Assembly (NCBI GenBank): GCA_024709685.1
Contig: JANJWF010000130.1
Coordinates: 1-36,237, forward strand
Direction: 5' to 3'
Source of the DNA: Thiobacillus sp.
GTDB taxonomy: Bacteria; Pseudomonadota; Gammaproteobacteria; Burkholderiales; Thiobacillaceae
DNA length: 36,237 nt
Below the pieces are notes generated by a model, which saw only the letters and a list, made by a program, of their open reading frames with translations, was not told the origin of the DNA and did not search any database. Each line of letters opens with the position of its first letter. Within the stretch, counting starts at the first letter, position 1. This document shows positions 18,174 through 27,300 of this stretch, piece by piece. The position numbers and the translations under genes are program-made.

Positions 18174-18609
18174 CATCATCTACATCTATAGTGATGGCGC
18201 CTGCAAGGGCAATCCCGGCGCGGGCGGCTGGGGCGCCCTGCTGGTCGCGGGCGGGCACCGCAAGGAAATCAGCGGGGGCGAGGCCAACACCACCAACAAC
18301 CGCATGGAAATGACCGCGGTGATCCGAGCGCTGGAATCGTTGAAGCGCCCGTCCACGGTCGAGGTCCACACCGACTCGCAATATGTGCAAAAAGGCATCA
18401 GCGAATGGATGCCCGGCTGGAAAAAGCGCAACTGGCGCACGGCCGACGGCAAGCCGGTGAAGAACCAGGATCTTTGGTTGCAGCTGGACGCATTGAGTCA
18501 ACTGCACCGCATCGAGTGGAAATGGGTGCGCGGCCATGCCGGCCATCCCGAAAACGAGCGCGCCGATGCGCTGGCCAACCAGGGCGTGCTGCAGACACAG
18601 CAGCCCTGA
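18163..18609 (+). CDS. rnhA: Ribonuclease HI
   Basis: 148 residues with a GTG start inside the end of the previous gene (11-base overlap). It cuts the RNA strand of RNA-DNA hybrids in the cytoplasm, removing primers and R-loops. All catalytic residues are present, one position after the E. coli numbers: Asp11, Glu49, Asp71, His125 and Asp135. The basic handle region ([20 protein letters not shown]) at 86-105 that binds the hybrid is also present, so it is type HI with the handle. It is followed after 37 bases by dnaQ on the same strand; in E. coli rnhA and dnaQ are adjacent but divergent. Confidence 0.97.
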   Translation: MSGDIIYIYSDGACKGNPGAGGWGALLVAGGHRKEISGGEANTTNNRMEMTAVIRALESLKRPSTVEVHTDSQYVQKGISEWMPGWKKRNWRTADGKPVKNQDLWLQLDALSQLHRIEWKWVRGHAGHPENERADALANQGVLQTQQP

Positions 18610-18646
18610 TAGCTCCCGATAACCAGAACCCCCCAAAAGGGCTTCA

Positions 18647-19351
18647 ATGCGACAAATCATCCTCGACACCGAAACCACGGGCCTCGACCCCAGCCAGGGA
18701 CATCGCATCATCGAAGTGGCGGCGGTGGAGATGGTCAGCCGGCGACTCACCGGCAACCATCTGCACCGTTACGTCAACCCGGAACGCGACATCGACGTCG
18801 GCGCGATGCAGGTGCACGGCATCACCCCGGAATTCCTGCAGGACAAACCGCGCTTTGCCGACGTTGCGCAGGAGTTCGTCGACTTCATCCAGGGCGCAGA
18901 ACTGATCATTCACAATGCGCCCTTCGACGTCGGTTTTCTCAACATGGAACTGCGCCTGCTTGAGATGGCACCGCTGGCAAACTGGTGCGGCGGCGTGACC
19001 GACACCCTGGCGATGGCGAAGGGGCTGCACCCTGGCCAGCGCAACAACCTGGATGCGCTATGCAAGCGCTATGGCGTGGATAACGCTGCACGAACCCTGC
19101 ACGGTGCATTGCTCGACTGCGAACTGCTGGCGGCCGTGTATCTCGCGCTGACCCGCGGGCAGGAGAGCCTGTCGATCGGGCTGGAAGCGCGCGGTATAGA
19201 GGCCGAACGGGCAGCACCACGTGCGCGCCCGAAGCCCCTGTTGCTGCAGGCTTCGACTGAGGAAGTGGCTGCCCACGCAAGCCTGCTCGAGGCGATTGCC
19301 AGGGAAAGCAAGGGCGCTTGCCTGTGGGGCATGGAGCAGGGGGCGGTTTGA
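18647..19351 (+). CDS. dnaQ: DNA polymerase III epsilon subunit (3'-5' proofreading exonuclease)
   Basis: 234 residues, close to E. coli epsilon (243). It proofreads for the replicative polymerase. The DEDDh exonuclease residues are all present: Asp7 and Glu9 (LDTETTGLD), Asp94 (NAPFDVGFLN), His152 and Asp157 (LHGALLDC). A likely beta-clamp-binding motif QESLSI lies at 172-177, at the place of QTSMAF in E. coli. The remaining C-terminus (about 180-234) is the segment that contacts the polymerase alpha subunit. An AAGGGC ribosome-binding site precedes the ATG. Its stop overlaps the likely TTG start of the next gene (TTGA), which couples a replication gene to a signalling pair. Confidence 0.96.
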   Translation: MRQIILDTETTGLDPSQGHRIIEVAAVEMVSRRLTGNHLHRYVNPERDIDVGAMQVHGITPEFLQDKPRFADVAQEFVDFIQGAELIIHNAPFDVGFLNMELRLLEMAPLANWCGGVTDTLAMAKGLHPGQRNNLDALCKRYGVDNAARTLHGALLDCELLAAVYLALTRGQESLSIGLEARGIEAERAAPRARPKPLLLQASTEEVAAHASLLEAIARESKGACLWGMEQGAV

Positions 19352-20301
19352 CTGCTTGGTTGCCGCACGGGTGGGCTGAACTGCTCCGCATTGCGTGGCT
19401 TGGCCTGGCTTGTGCCTGCCTGGCCCTGGCGTCGGGGCAAACTGCCGCGGCACGGGTGGCGGTGGTGTTGAGTGACGATTCGGCACCCTATCAGGAGGTC
19501 TATCAGGTGATCCAGGCGTACCTGGAAGGCGCCTCCCATGAGGCCACCCTGGTGTACGCGGGGAACCTGACCGCACGCTCGCTGAACGAGGCGCGTCTGG
19601 CCGTTGCAGTGGGCGTGCGCGCAGCCGAAGCACTGGCGACACTTGCCGATCGGACACCAGCGCTGGCGGTGCTGGTGCCGCGGGCGTGGTACCTCAAGAC
19701 GGGGTACGACCGACTCAGCGACGGCGGCCAGCGCGTCGCGTCGGCAATCTATCTCGACCAGCCGTTTGAGCGCCAGGCGCGGCTGATTCGCCTCGCCTTC
19801 CCCGAAGCGCGGCGCGTGGGCGTGCTGTTGAGCGCGGGCCAGAGCGGGCTGGTGGGCGAACTGGGCGAGGCCCTGCAGGCGCAACGGCTGAGCCTGATAT
19901 ACCAGATCTTGTCAGCGGACGTGCGTCTGATCGGGCCGCTTGAAAATGTGTTGTCGAGCGCCGATTTGCTGCTGGCCGTGCCCGACCCGCTGGTGTTCAA
20001 CCGCAACACCGCACAAAGCCTTTTTCTCACCTCGTACCGCTACCACGTCCCGGTGCTGGGCTATTCACGCTCGCTGACGCGCGCGGGTGCGCTGCTGTCG
20101 CTGCACACCAGTCCGGCGCAGATCGGTCACCAGGCCGCCGACTGGATAAACAGCGCTCTGGAGGATCCGGCAGTGCGCCTGCCTGCCCCGGCATATCCCG
20201 CTTATTTCAGCGTGTCCGTCAACGAACAGGTGGCACGTTCGCTCGGCTTGGCCGTGCCGCCCGAAGGCGAACTGGAAAAACGCTTGGGAGGAGGATATTG
20301 A
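19348..20301 (+). CDS. Periplasmic substrate-binding-like protein (ABC_sub_bind type), partner of the GGDEF-EAL protein
   Basis: About 317 residues. The likely start is the TTG at 19348, which overlaps the dnaQ stop and has a purine-rich GGAGCAGGGGG site upstream; in-frame TTG 19318 and GTG 19324 are alternatives. A signal peptide is visible (LLRIAWLGLACACLALASG, cleavage near TAA-ARV). The rest alternates strands and helices like PF04392-type binding proteins: RVAVVLSDD near the start, then a second lobe with RRVGVLLSAGQSG and PVLGYSRSLTRAGALLSLHTS. No ABC permease or ATPase accompanies it. It overlaps the GGDEF-EAL gene by one base, so I infer it senses a ligand for that protein. Confidence 0.75.
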   Translation: MTAWLPHGWAELLRIAWLGLACACLALASGQTAAARVAVVLSDDSAPYQEVYQVIQAYLEGASHEATLVYAGNLTARSLNEARLAVAVGVRAAEALATLADRTPALAVLVPRAWYLKTGYDRLSDGGQRVASAIYLDQPFERQARLIRLAFPEARRVGVLLSAGQSGLVGELGEALQAQRLSLIYQILSADVRLIGPLENVLSSADLLLAVPDPLVFNRNTAQSLFLTSYRYHVPVLGYSRSLTRAGALLSLHTSPAQIGHQAADWINSALEDPAVRLPAPAYPAYFSVSVNEQVARSLGLAVPPEGELEKRLGGGY

Positions 20302-22394
20302 TGACGGCTCCACTGGGGATACGGGGGCGGGTCATTGGCCTCGCGCTGGTGCCGACAGCCATCATCAGCATCTTGCTGCTATTCCAGCTCATCACCGGAA
20401 AAATCGATGATCTCGATCAGTCCTTGCGCACACGCGCCGTGGCAATTGCCCGCCAACTAGCGCCGGCGGCCGAATACGGCGTCGCCTCGGGCAATCTCGA
20501 GGTGCTGCAGACCCTGCTCGAGAAGGCGGCGATCGAGCCCGATATCCGCGGTGTGGCGGTGTTTGCCGAGGATGGCACGCGGTTGGCGCAGGTTGGCCGG
20601 GGATCATGGCGGCAGCCGCTGCCAAAACTGCCCGCTGACCGCATCCAGCAGAATGAATACGAGGATCGGCTGGTGTACTACGCGCCGATCACCCGTACCG
20701 AGGTGGTCGTGGACGATTTCCAGCTGCTCGACGTGCCTGCTGCCCGGCAGTCCGGCACCCATACCCGGCTCCTGGGCTGGGTGGGGCTCGAGGTGTCGCG
20801 CAGCGCCACCATCCGCAGCCAGCGCGATGCCATCCTGCGTAGCCTGGCGATCCTGCTGGTCGGGCTGGGTACAAGCTTCTATCTCGCCTGGCGCATCGGG
20901 CGCCAGATCACCCGACCGATCCTGGCCCTGACCCATACCGTCAGCCGCATCGGCGAAGGGCATTTCGGCGAACGGGTGGAGCACACAGGACAAGCCGAGC
21001 TTGGCATGCTGCAGCGTGGCGTCAATCACATGGCTGAGCACCTGCAGGCGATGCAGGACCAGATGCAGGAAAGGATCGACCAGGCCACCGCGCGTCTGAT
21101 CTATCAAGCCAGCCACGATGCCCTGACCGGGCTGATCAACCGCAGCGAATTCGAGCAGCGGCTGGAACGCACGCTGTCGTCCGCCCAGCAGCAGGGGCGC
21201 GAACACGTGCTGTGCTATATGGATCTCGACCAGTTCAAGGTGATCAACGATACGTGCGGCCACGCGGCGGGCGACGAGCTGTTGCGCCAGCTGGCGTTGC
21301 TGCTGAAGAGCAAGCTGCGGAAACGCGACACGCTGGCGCGTCTGGGGGGCGACGAGTTCGCCCTGTTGCTGGAAAACTGCAGCATCCAGGATGCGCTGGA
21401 GGTGGCCGACGCGTTCCGCGCCGAGGTACAGCGCTACCGCTTCAAATGGGGGGACCGCATCTTCTCCGTCGGCATGAGCGTGGGCGTAGTGGCGATCAAC
21501 CGTGACAGCGGCACGACGGCGAGCCTGCTATCGGCGGCGGATGCCGCCTGCTATGTGGCAAAGGGGCGTGGCCGCAACCAGATCCATCTGTATGAAGGCC
21601 GCGACCACGACCTGGCCCGCCATCGCGGGGAAATGCAGTGGGTGACGCGCGTCCAGCGGGCCCTCGAGGAGCATCGCCTGAGGCTGTCCTGGCAGGAAAT
21701 CCGCCGCACCGATGGCGTGCCGGAATCGCGCCGCCATGTCGAGTTGCTGCTGCGGATGCTGGACGACGACGGCAGCGTGATCCTGCCCATGGCGTTCATC
21801 CCGGCGGCCGAGCGTTATTCCATCATGCCCGCGCTGGATCGCTGGGTCATCGAGGAAACGCTGCGCGTATGCAAGCAGCATCTGGTGGCCGAGCGGCAAA
21901 TGCATTGCCTTTTTGACATCAACCTCTCGGGCGCGTCGCTGAAAGATCCCGAATTTCGCACCATGCTGCTGGCGTGCCTGCACGACAACCCTGTCCTCGG
22001 ACCGCACTTGTGCTTCGAAATCACCGAAACAGCTGCTATCGGCAACCTCTCCGTGGTCAACGAATTTATCGATGCCATGCGCGGCTTTGGCTGTAGTTTC
22101 GCGCTGGATGATTTCGGCAGCGGCCTGTCGTCATTCACCTATCTGAAGAACCTGAAAGTGGATTACCTCAAGATCGACGGCGCATTCGTGCGCGATATCA
22201 CGCGCAACCCGATCGACCGCTCCATGGTCGAGGCGATTAACCACATCGGCCACCAGATGGGGCTGAAAACCGTCGCCGAATACGTCGAATCGGAGGAGAC
22301 GCTGGCCCTGCTGCGGCAGATCGGCGTGGACTACGTGCAGGGGAACGGTGTCCACCTGCCGGAGCCGCTGGAAATTCTCTGCGGCAAGCTCTGA
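20301..22394 (+). CDS. Membrane sensor HAMP-GGDEF-EAL protein (cyclic di-GMP turnover)
   Basis: 697 residues from the ATG at 20301 (AGGAGG at 20289-20294; TGATG overlap with the previous stop). One membrane segment lies at about 10-30. A periplasmic region with LAPAAEYGVASGN resembles the sensor of BarA-like kinases. A second membrane segment at about 176-196 and a HAMP region to about 250 follow. The GGDEF motif is intact at 349-353, with a product-inhibition I-site RKRD at 340-343, so diguanylate cyclase activity is plausible. The EAL domain reads ELL at 481-483. It keeps INLS, FEITE, LDDFGSG, LKIDG and AEYVE, but ends QGNGVHLP where QGYL/F is usual. Phosphodiesterase activity is uncertain. 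Confidence 0.92.
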   Translation: MTAPLGIRGRVIGLALVPTAIISILLLFQLITGKIDDLDQSLRTRAVAIARQLAPAAEYGVASGNLEVLQTLLEKAAIEPDIRGVAVFAEDGTRLAQVGRGSWRQPLPKLPADRIQQNEYEDRLVYYAPITRTEVVVDDFQLLDVPAARQSGTHTRLLGWVGLEVSRSATIRSQRDAILRSLAILLVGLGTSFYLAWRIGRQITRPILALTHTVSRIGEGHFGERVEHTGQAELGMLQRGVNHMAEHLQAMQDQMQERIDQATARLIYQASHDALTGLINRSEFEQRLERTLSSAQQQGREHVLCYMDLDQFKVINDTCGHAAGDELLRQLALLLKSKLRKRDTLARLGGDEFALLLENCSIQDALEVADAFRAEVQRYRFKWGDRIFSVGMSVGVVAINRDSGTTASLLSAADAACYVAKGRGRNQIHLYEGRDHDLARHRGEMQWVTRVQRALEEHRLRLSWQEIRRTDGVPESRRHVELLLRMLDDDGSVILPMAFIPAAERYSIMPALDRWVIEETLRVCKQHLVAERQMHCLFDINLSGASLKDPEFRTMLLACLHDNPVLGPHLCFEITETAAIGNLSVVNEFIDAMRGFGCSFALDDFGSGLSSFTYLKNLKVDYLKIDGAFVRDITRNPIDRSMVEAINHIGHQMGLKTVAEYVESEETLALLRQIGVDYVQGNGVHLPEPLEILCGKL

Positions 22395-22421
22395 ACGGCA
22401 GTCCGGCCGGCGGATGGCGTG

Positions 22422-22631
22422 TCAGTCCGCGACACCGAACCCCGCATCGACGACCGCCTGGACCAGCGCGGCCCGGTCGACCCGCATCTCGTCGTAAACC
22501 ACGTGCGCCTGGCCGGGAGAGAGGCTGACCTCGACGCTATGCACGCCCGGCAGGGCCGCCAGGACCTTGTGCACGCTGTTGACGCAACCGCCGCAGGTCA
22601 TGCCGGTGACGGAGATGGTGATTTCACTCAT
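22422..22631 (-). CDS. Heavy-metal-associated (HMA) domain protein, CopZ-like metal chaperone
   Basis: 69 residues, a single HMA domain with the GMTCGGC motif (Cys13 and Cys16), which binds Cu(I) in CopZ/Atx1-type chaperones. The rest shows the usual ferredoxin-like pattern: AALPGVHSVEVSLSPGQAHVVYD and a closing AGFGVAD. No copper ATPase or CueR-type regulator is in the window, so it stands alone between a signalling gene and flgM. A 10-base palindrome CGAATATTCG lies at 22645-22654, 14 bases before the ATG, and might be an operator or part of the leader. Metal specificity (copper rather than mercury) is inferred from length and cytoplasmic nature. Confidence 0.9.
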   Translation of the reverse strand: MSEITISVTGMTCGGCVNSVHKVLAALPGVHSVEVSLSPGQAHVVYDEMRVDRAALVQAVVDAGFGVAD

Positions 22632-22698
22632 GCTGAGCCCCGAACGAATATTCGAGGACTGATTCTATTCCGTTTCCAAATCGGGGGTGGAGGCGGAA

Positions 22699-23007
22699 TT
22701 ATTTTTTGCGCGGGCGCTTGCGCAGGGTTTCCTTGGTGTGGTCGATCAGGCGGTCGGCCACCACCTCGGCGTCGACGGCAAAGGTACCGTTGGCGAGCGC
22801 GGCCTTGACTGTTTCGACCTTGCCCGCGTCGGCGACGTCGACCGAGGCCAGTTGGGATTCCAGCGCGCGGACGCGGGTGCTCGATTCAGTCAACGTCAGC
22901 GAATCGCTGCCACTTTTTACGGCGGCAGCCGGCTTCTCCGTCCCCTTGCCTTTGGCGGCGGATACTTTGTTCGCGGCGGGCGGGGTGATGCGCTTGTCAA
23001 TTTTCAC
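22699..23007 (-). CDS. flgM: Negative regulator of flagellin synthesis (anti-sigma-28 factor FlgM)
   Basis: 102 residues with a GTG start and AGGA upstream. The N-terminal third is low-complexity, Lys/Ala/Pro-rich and probably disordered, as in other FlgM proteins. The C-terminal part (about 36-95) matches the FlgM domain in pattern: VRALESQLASVDVADAGKVE, then ALANGTFAVDAEVVADRLID. FlgM binds FliA (sigma-28) and is exported through the flagellar hook when assembly is complete. It normally sits beside flgA or flgN; here no flagellar gene is near. A sigma-28-like promoter lies directly upstream. The C-terminus is unusually basic (RKRPRKK). Confidence 0.82.
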   Translation of the reverse strand: MKIDKRITPPAANKVSAAKGKGTEKPAAAVKSGSDSLTLTESSTRVRALESQLASVDVADAGKVETVKAALANGTFAVDAEVVADRLIDHTKETLRKRPRKK

Positions 23008-23059
23008 GAGATGAATTCCTGTGGCCTGATTTCCGGAATGGATTTGTTCATCAGATGGG

Positions 23060-23086
23060 AATACGGCATCCAGCCGGAAAACCTGA
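23060..23086 (-). promoter_or_regulatory. Sigma-28-like promoter of flgM
   Basis: On the minus strand TCAGGTTT (23086-23079) and GCCGTATT (23067-23060) are separated by 11 bases. The FliA consensus is roughly TAAAGTTT, 11 bases, GCCGATAA. The expected leader is about 45 bases. flgM has a sigma-28-dependent promoter in Salmonella, which fits. Confidence 0.6.
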
Positions 23087-23094
23087 GCCCTAGT

Positions 23095-24330
23095 TTACCC
23101 TAGTACATGCGAGGCTAGCCCATCTGCCAGTTTGGGCTCGAACCAGGTGGACTTGGGCGGCATCACTTCGTTGGCATCGGCCACCGCCATGAGATCCTCC
23201 ATACGGGTGGGGTGGAGTGAGAGCGCCAGTGCCATTTCGCCGCTGTTGACCCGCTTTTCCAGTTCAGCCAGGCCGCGGATACCGCCGACGAAATCGATGC
23301 GCTTGTCGCGCCGCGGGTCGGTGATGGCGAGAATGGGCGCGATCAGGTTGTTCTGCAGTAGGCTGACGTCCAGGCGCCCCACGGGGTCAGCCGGAACCAG
23401 GTTCGGGCGGATGTCGAGACGGTACCAGCGGCCGGCCAGATAGAGGCCGAAACTGCCTGGGTGCGCCGGCTTGACTGCCTCGGCTGCAGGCGTGACGCTG
23501 AAGGCGCTGCCCACGCGCTCGAGGAAGGTTTCTGCGCTCAATCCGTTGAGGTCGGTGATGACGCGGTTGTAATCCATGATGCGCATCTCGTGTGCGGGAA
23601 AAATAACCGACAGGAAGAAGTTGTAGGGCTCGGCGCCGGTATGCCCCGGGTTGGCAGCACGGCGTGCGGCGGCGATGCGCGAAGCCGACGCGGAACGGTG
23701 GTGGCCGTCGGCGATGTAGAGCGCGGGCATGGCGTTGAATGCGGCGGTGATGCGTGCCTGGATCGTGGCGTCGTGGATTACCCATACGGTATGGCGCACG
23801 CCGTCGAGCTCGGCGTCGGAATCGGGCGCGCCGCTGGACGCAGCAGCCAGGATCGCGTCGACCTCGGGCGCCGCAGGGTAGGCCAGAAGCACCGGCCCGG
23901 TCTGCGCGTCGAGCGCGTCGATCTGCCGCACGCGGTCGTCCTCCTTGTCGGGACGGGTGAATTCGTGCTTGCGGATGCGGTTGGTATCGTAGTCCGCCAC
24001 CGAGGCGGCGGCCACGATGCCGGTCTGGCTGTGGCTGCCCATCACGATGCGATAGGCGTAGTAGCAGGGCGCCGGGTCGCGCACCAGTACGCCGGCCTGG
24101 ATCATGTTTCGGAGATTGTCTGCGCCCTTGGCGTAGACCTCGGGCGCGTAAGGATCCGTGCCCGCCGGCAGGTCGATCTCAGGCTTGGAAATATGCAGGA
24201 AGCTCCACGGACGGCCGCTGGCGCGCCCACGGGCTTCCTCGGTTGACAGCACGTCGTAGGGGGGGGCGACGACATCGTCGGCACGTCCTGCAGCGGGGCG
24301 AAGGGCGGCAAATGGCTGGATGAGGTTCAT
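23095..24330 (-). CDS. DUF1015 family protein
   Basis: 411 residues, a usual length for this family. The start MNLIQPFAALRPAAGRADDVVAPPYDVLS is the recognisable DUF1015 N-terminus, and IADGHHRSASA around residues 209-219 is the most conserved motif. The name rests on these motifs; I cannot assign a reaction. No signal peptide or membrane segment is seen, so it is probably cytoplasmic. It starts eight bases after the mfd stop on the same strand, so the two are likely co-transcribed, although a functional link to repair is not established. The C-terminal end (KSTWFEPKLADGL) is also typical of the family. Confidence 0.88.
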   Translation of the reverse strand: MNLIQPFAALRPAAGRADDVVAPPYDVLSTEEARGRASGRPWSFLHISKPEIDLPAGTDPYAPEVYAKGADNLRNMIQAGVLVRDPAPCYYAYRIVMGSHSQTGIVAAASVADYDTNRIRKHEFTRPDKEDDRVRQIDALDAQTGPVLLAYPAAPEVDAILAAASSGAPDSDAELDGVRHTVWVIHDATIQARITAAFNAMPALYIADGHHRSASASRIAAARRAANPGHTGAEPYNFFLSVIFPAHEMRIMDYNRVITDLNGLSAETFLERVGSAFSVTPAAEAVKPAHPGSFGLYLAGRWYRLDIRPNLVPADPVGRLDVSLLQNNLIAPILAITDPRRDKRIDFVGGIRGLAELEKRVNSGEMALALSLHPTRMEDLMAVADANEVMPPKSTWFEPKLADGLASHVLG

Positions 24331-24338
24331 AAGATGAT

Positions 24339-27300
24339 TTATTTTGCGGAAACAAGGGGTTCGCCCACGGGTTGACCCAACGCGGCCAGGAAGGCGGTCA
24401 CTGCGCCGACACGCCGGGCGAGGTCGGGCAGGGGGATGGTCAGCTTCAGCCGGTCGGGGCCGGCGAGCCGGTATCCGGCCTTGCCCTGGATCAACTCAAT
24501 GATTTTACCCGGATCGACGGGCGGGTTGGGGACGAACTGCACGCTCATGCCCTCGCCGGATACGTCCAGCCGGACAATGCCGTAGGGGCGGGTGGCCATG
24601 CGCAGGCGGTGCACCGCCAGCAGGGCGCGTGCCGTATCGGGCAGCTCACCGAAGCGGTCGACCAGCTCCTCCTGCATCTGCGTCAGGTCGTCCGGGGTCT
24701 GGCAACTCGCCAGCCGCTTGTACAGCACCAGCCGCTCGTGCACGTCGGGGCAGTAATCCACCGGCAGCAGCGCGGGCAGGTGCAGGTTGATCTCCGAGAC
24801 CACGCCGAGCGGCTGGCTCATGTCGGGTTCCTTGCCGGCCTTCAGGCTCGCGACTGCGCCGGCCAGCATGTCGTTGTAGAGCGAGAAGCCGACTTCGAGG
24901 ATCTCGCCGCTCTGCTTTTCGCCCAGCACCTCGCCGGCGCCGCGGATGTCCATGTCCTGCATGGCGAGATGGAAGCCCGAGCCGAGTTCCTCCATCAGCT
25001 GGATGGCCTCCAGGCGTTTCTTCGCTTGCGACGTGAGGGTACGATCTTCCTCCACCAGCAGATAGGCGAAGGCCTGGTGGTGCGAACGCCCGACGCGGCC
25101 GCGCAGCTGATGCAACTGCGCCAGGCCGAACTTGTCGGCGCGGTTGATGATAATGGTGTTGGCGGTGGGAACGTCGATGCCGGTCTCGATGATGGTCGTG
25201 CACAACAGGATGTCGTAGCGCTGCTGGTAGAAGTCGCGCATCACCTGCTCCAGCTCGCGCTCGCTCTGCTGGCCGTGGCCGACGCGGATGCGCGCTTCCG
25301 GCAGCAGCTTTTCCAGCCGCTCGCGCATGGCCTGGATGGTGCTGACCTCGTTGTGCAGGAAATATACCTGGCCGCCGCGTTTCAGCTCGCGCAGTACCGC
25401 CTCGCGGATCAGCCCGGCGGAGAAGGACTGCACGAAGGTCTTCACCGCCAGCCGCTTCTGCGGCGCGGTGGCAATCACCGAGAAGTCGCGGATGCCCTCG
25501 AGCGACATCGCGAGCGTGCGCGGGATCGGCGTCGCGGTGAGTGTCAGCACGTCGACCTCGGCGCGCAGCGCCTTCAGCCGCTCCTTCTGCCGCACGCCGA
25601 AGCGGTGCTCCTCGTCGAGGATGACCAGGCCGAGACGGGCGAACTTGACGTCCTTCTGGATCAGCCGGTGGGTGCCGATGACGATGTCGACCTTGCCGTC
25701 CGCGAGCGCCTGCAGGGCCTCGGCTTGTTCCTTGGGGCTGCGGAAGCGCGACAGCTCGGCGAGCTTCACCGGCCAGGCCGAGAAGCGGTCGGAGAAGTTG
25801 TTGAAGTGCTGCTCCGCGAGCAGCGTGGTCGGGACCAGCACCGCCACCTGGTAGCCGCCCATCACCGCCATGAAGGCGGCGCGCAGGGCGACCTCGGTCT
25901 TGCCGAAGCCGACGTCGCCGCACACCAGTCGGTCCATCGGCTTGCCCGACTGCATGTCGGCCATCACCGCGGCGATGGCGGCGGCCTGGTCGGGCGTCTC
26001 CTCGTAGCCGAAGCCTTCAGCGAAGGCCTCGTAGTCGTGCGGCGAGAACTTGAACGCGTGGCCCTCGCGCGCTGCGCGCAGCGCGTACAGGTTCAGCAGT
26101 TCGGCGGCGGTGTCGCGTGCCGCCTGCATGGCCCGCCGGCGCGCCTTTTCCCACTGGTCGGTCCCGAGCTTGTGCAGCGGCACCTCGCCTTCACCGGCAC
26201 CGGAGTAGCGCGAGATCAGGTGCAGGTTGGCGACCGGCACGTAGAGCTTGTCGCCCTTGGCGTACTCGAGTTGCAGAAACTCGGTGTCGCCGTCGCCAAG
26301 GTCCATGTTGATGAGGCCGAGGTACTGCCCGACGCCGTACTGGGCGTGCACCACCGGGTCGCCGGGCTTGAGCTCGGAAAGATCGCGCAGCAGGTTGTCG
26401 ATCTGGGTGGCGCGGGTCTCGCGCGCGCGCCGGGTCTTCGGCGGGACTGCGTAGAGCTCGGTTTCGGTGATGACGGCGAGCGCGCCGTCTGCCGTGACGA
26501 AGCCCTCGGCGAGCGGGCCGTGGGTGAGCAGGATGCGGCCGGGCTGCTGCTGGCAGTTGGCCCAGCCCTCGCACGGCGCGGCGTCGAGGCCATGCTCGGC
26601 GAGGTACTCATGCAGGGTTTCGCGCCGCCCGGCAGACGGTGCGACGATCAGCGTCGTGCCTTGGAAGCCATCGATAAAGCCCTGCAGCTTGGCGACCGGG
26701 TGGACCTCGCGGCGATCGACCGAAATGGCCGGGACGGAGCGGGCGAGCCCGTCGCCGGCCTGCTCGATATCCAGCCGTGCATAGCCCTTGGCTAGGCTGA
26801 AGAAGGCGTCGGTCGCCAGGAACAACTCGGTGGGCGCAAGCAGCGGCCGGTCCTTGTCGCCGGCGAGCAGCCGGTGGCGCCCCAGCGCGTCGGCCCAGAA
26901 TGCCTGGCCGGCGGGGTCGAGTGCGCCGTGGGCGACCAGCAGCGTATGCTTCGGCAGGTAGTCGAACAGAGTCGCCGTCTCCTCGAAAAAGAGCGGCAGG
27001 TAGTACTCGATGCCAGCGGGCGCGAGGCCGTTGCTGACGTCCTTGTACAGCTTGGACTTCGACGGGTCGCCCTCGAAGTATTCGCGGAACTTCTGGCGAA
27101 AGCGGGTGATGCCGGCTTCGTCGAGCGGGAACTCGCGCGCCGGCAGCAGTCGCACCTCCTTCACCGGATAGATGCTGCGCTGGGTGTCGATGTCGAACGC
27201 GCGCAGTGTCTCGACCTCGTTGTCGAACAGGCCGATGCGATAGGGCAGGGTGCTGCCCATGGGGTAGAGATCGATCAGTCCGCCGCGGAACGAGAATTCG

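Noticed and set aside
19318-19348. Earlier TTG/GTG starts for the binding-like protein
   Set aside because: They would add residues before the signal peptide and deepen the overlap with dnaQ. The TTG overlapping the dnaQ stop is preferred, though not proven.
24372-26795. An 807-codon plus-strand open frame opposite mfd
   Set aside because: It is fully antisense to Mfd, whose motifs are complete. Its composition (His, Gln, Val, Arg-rich) is that of a reverse shadow.
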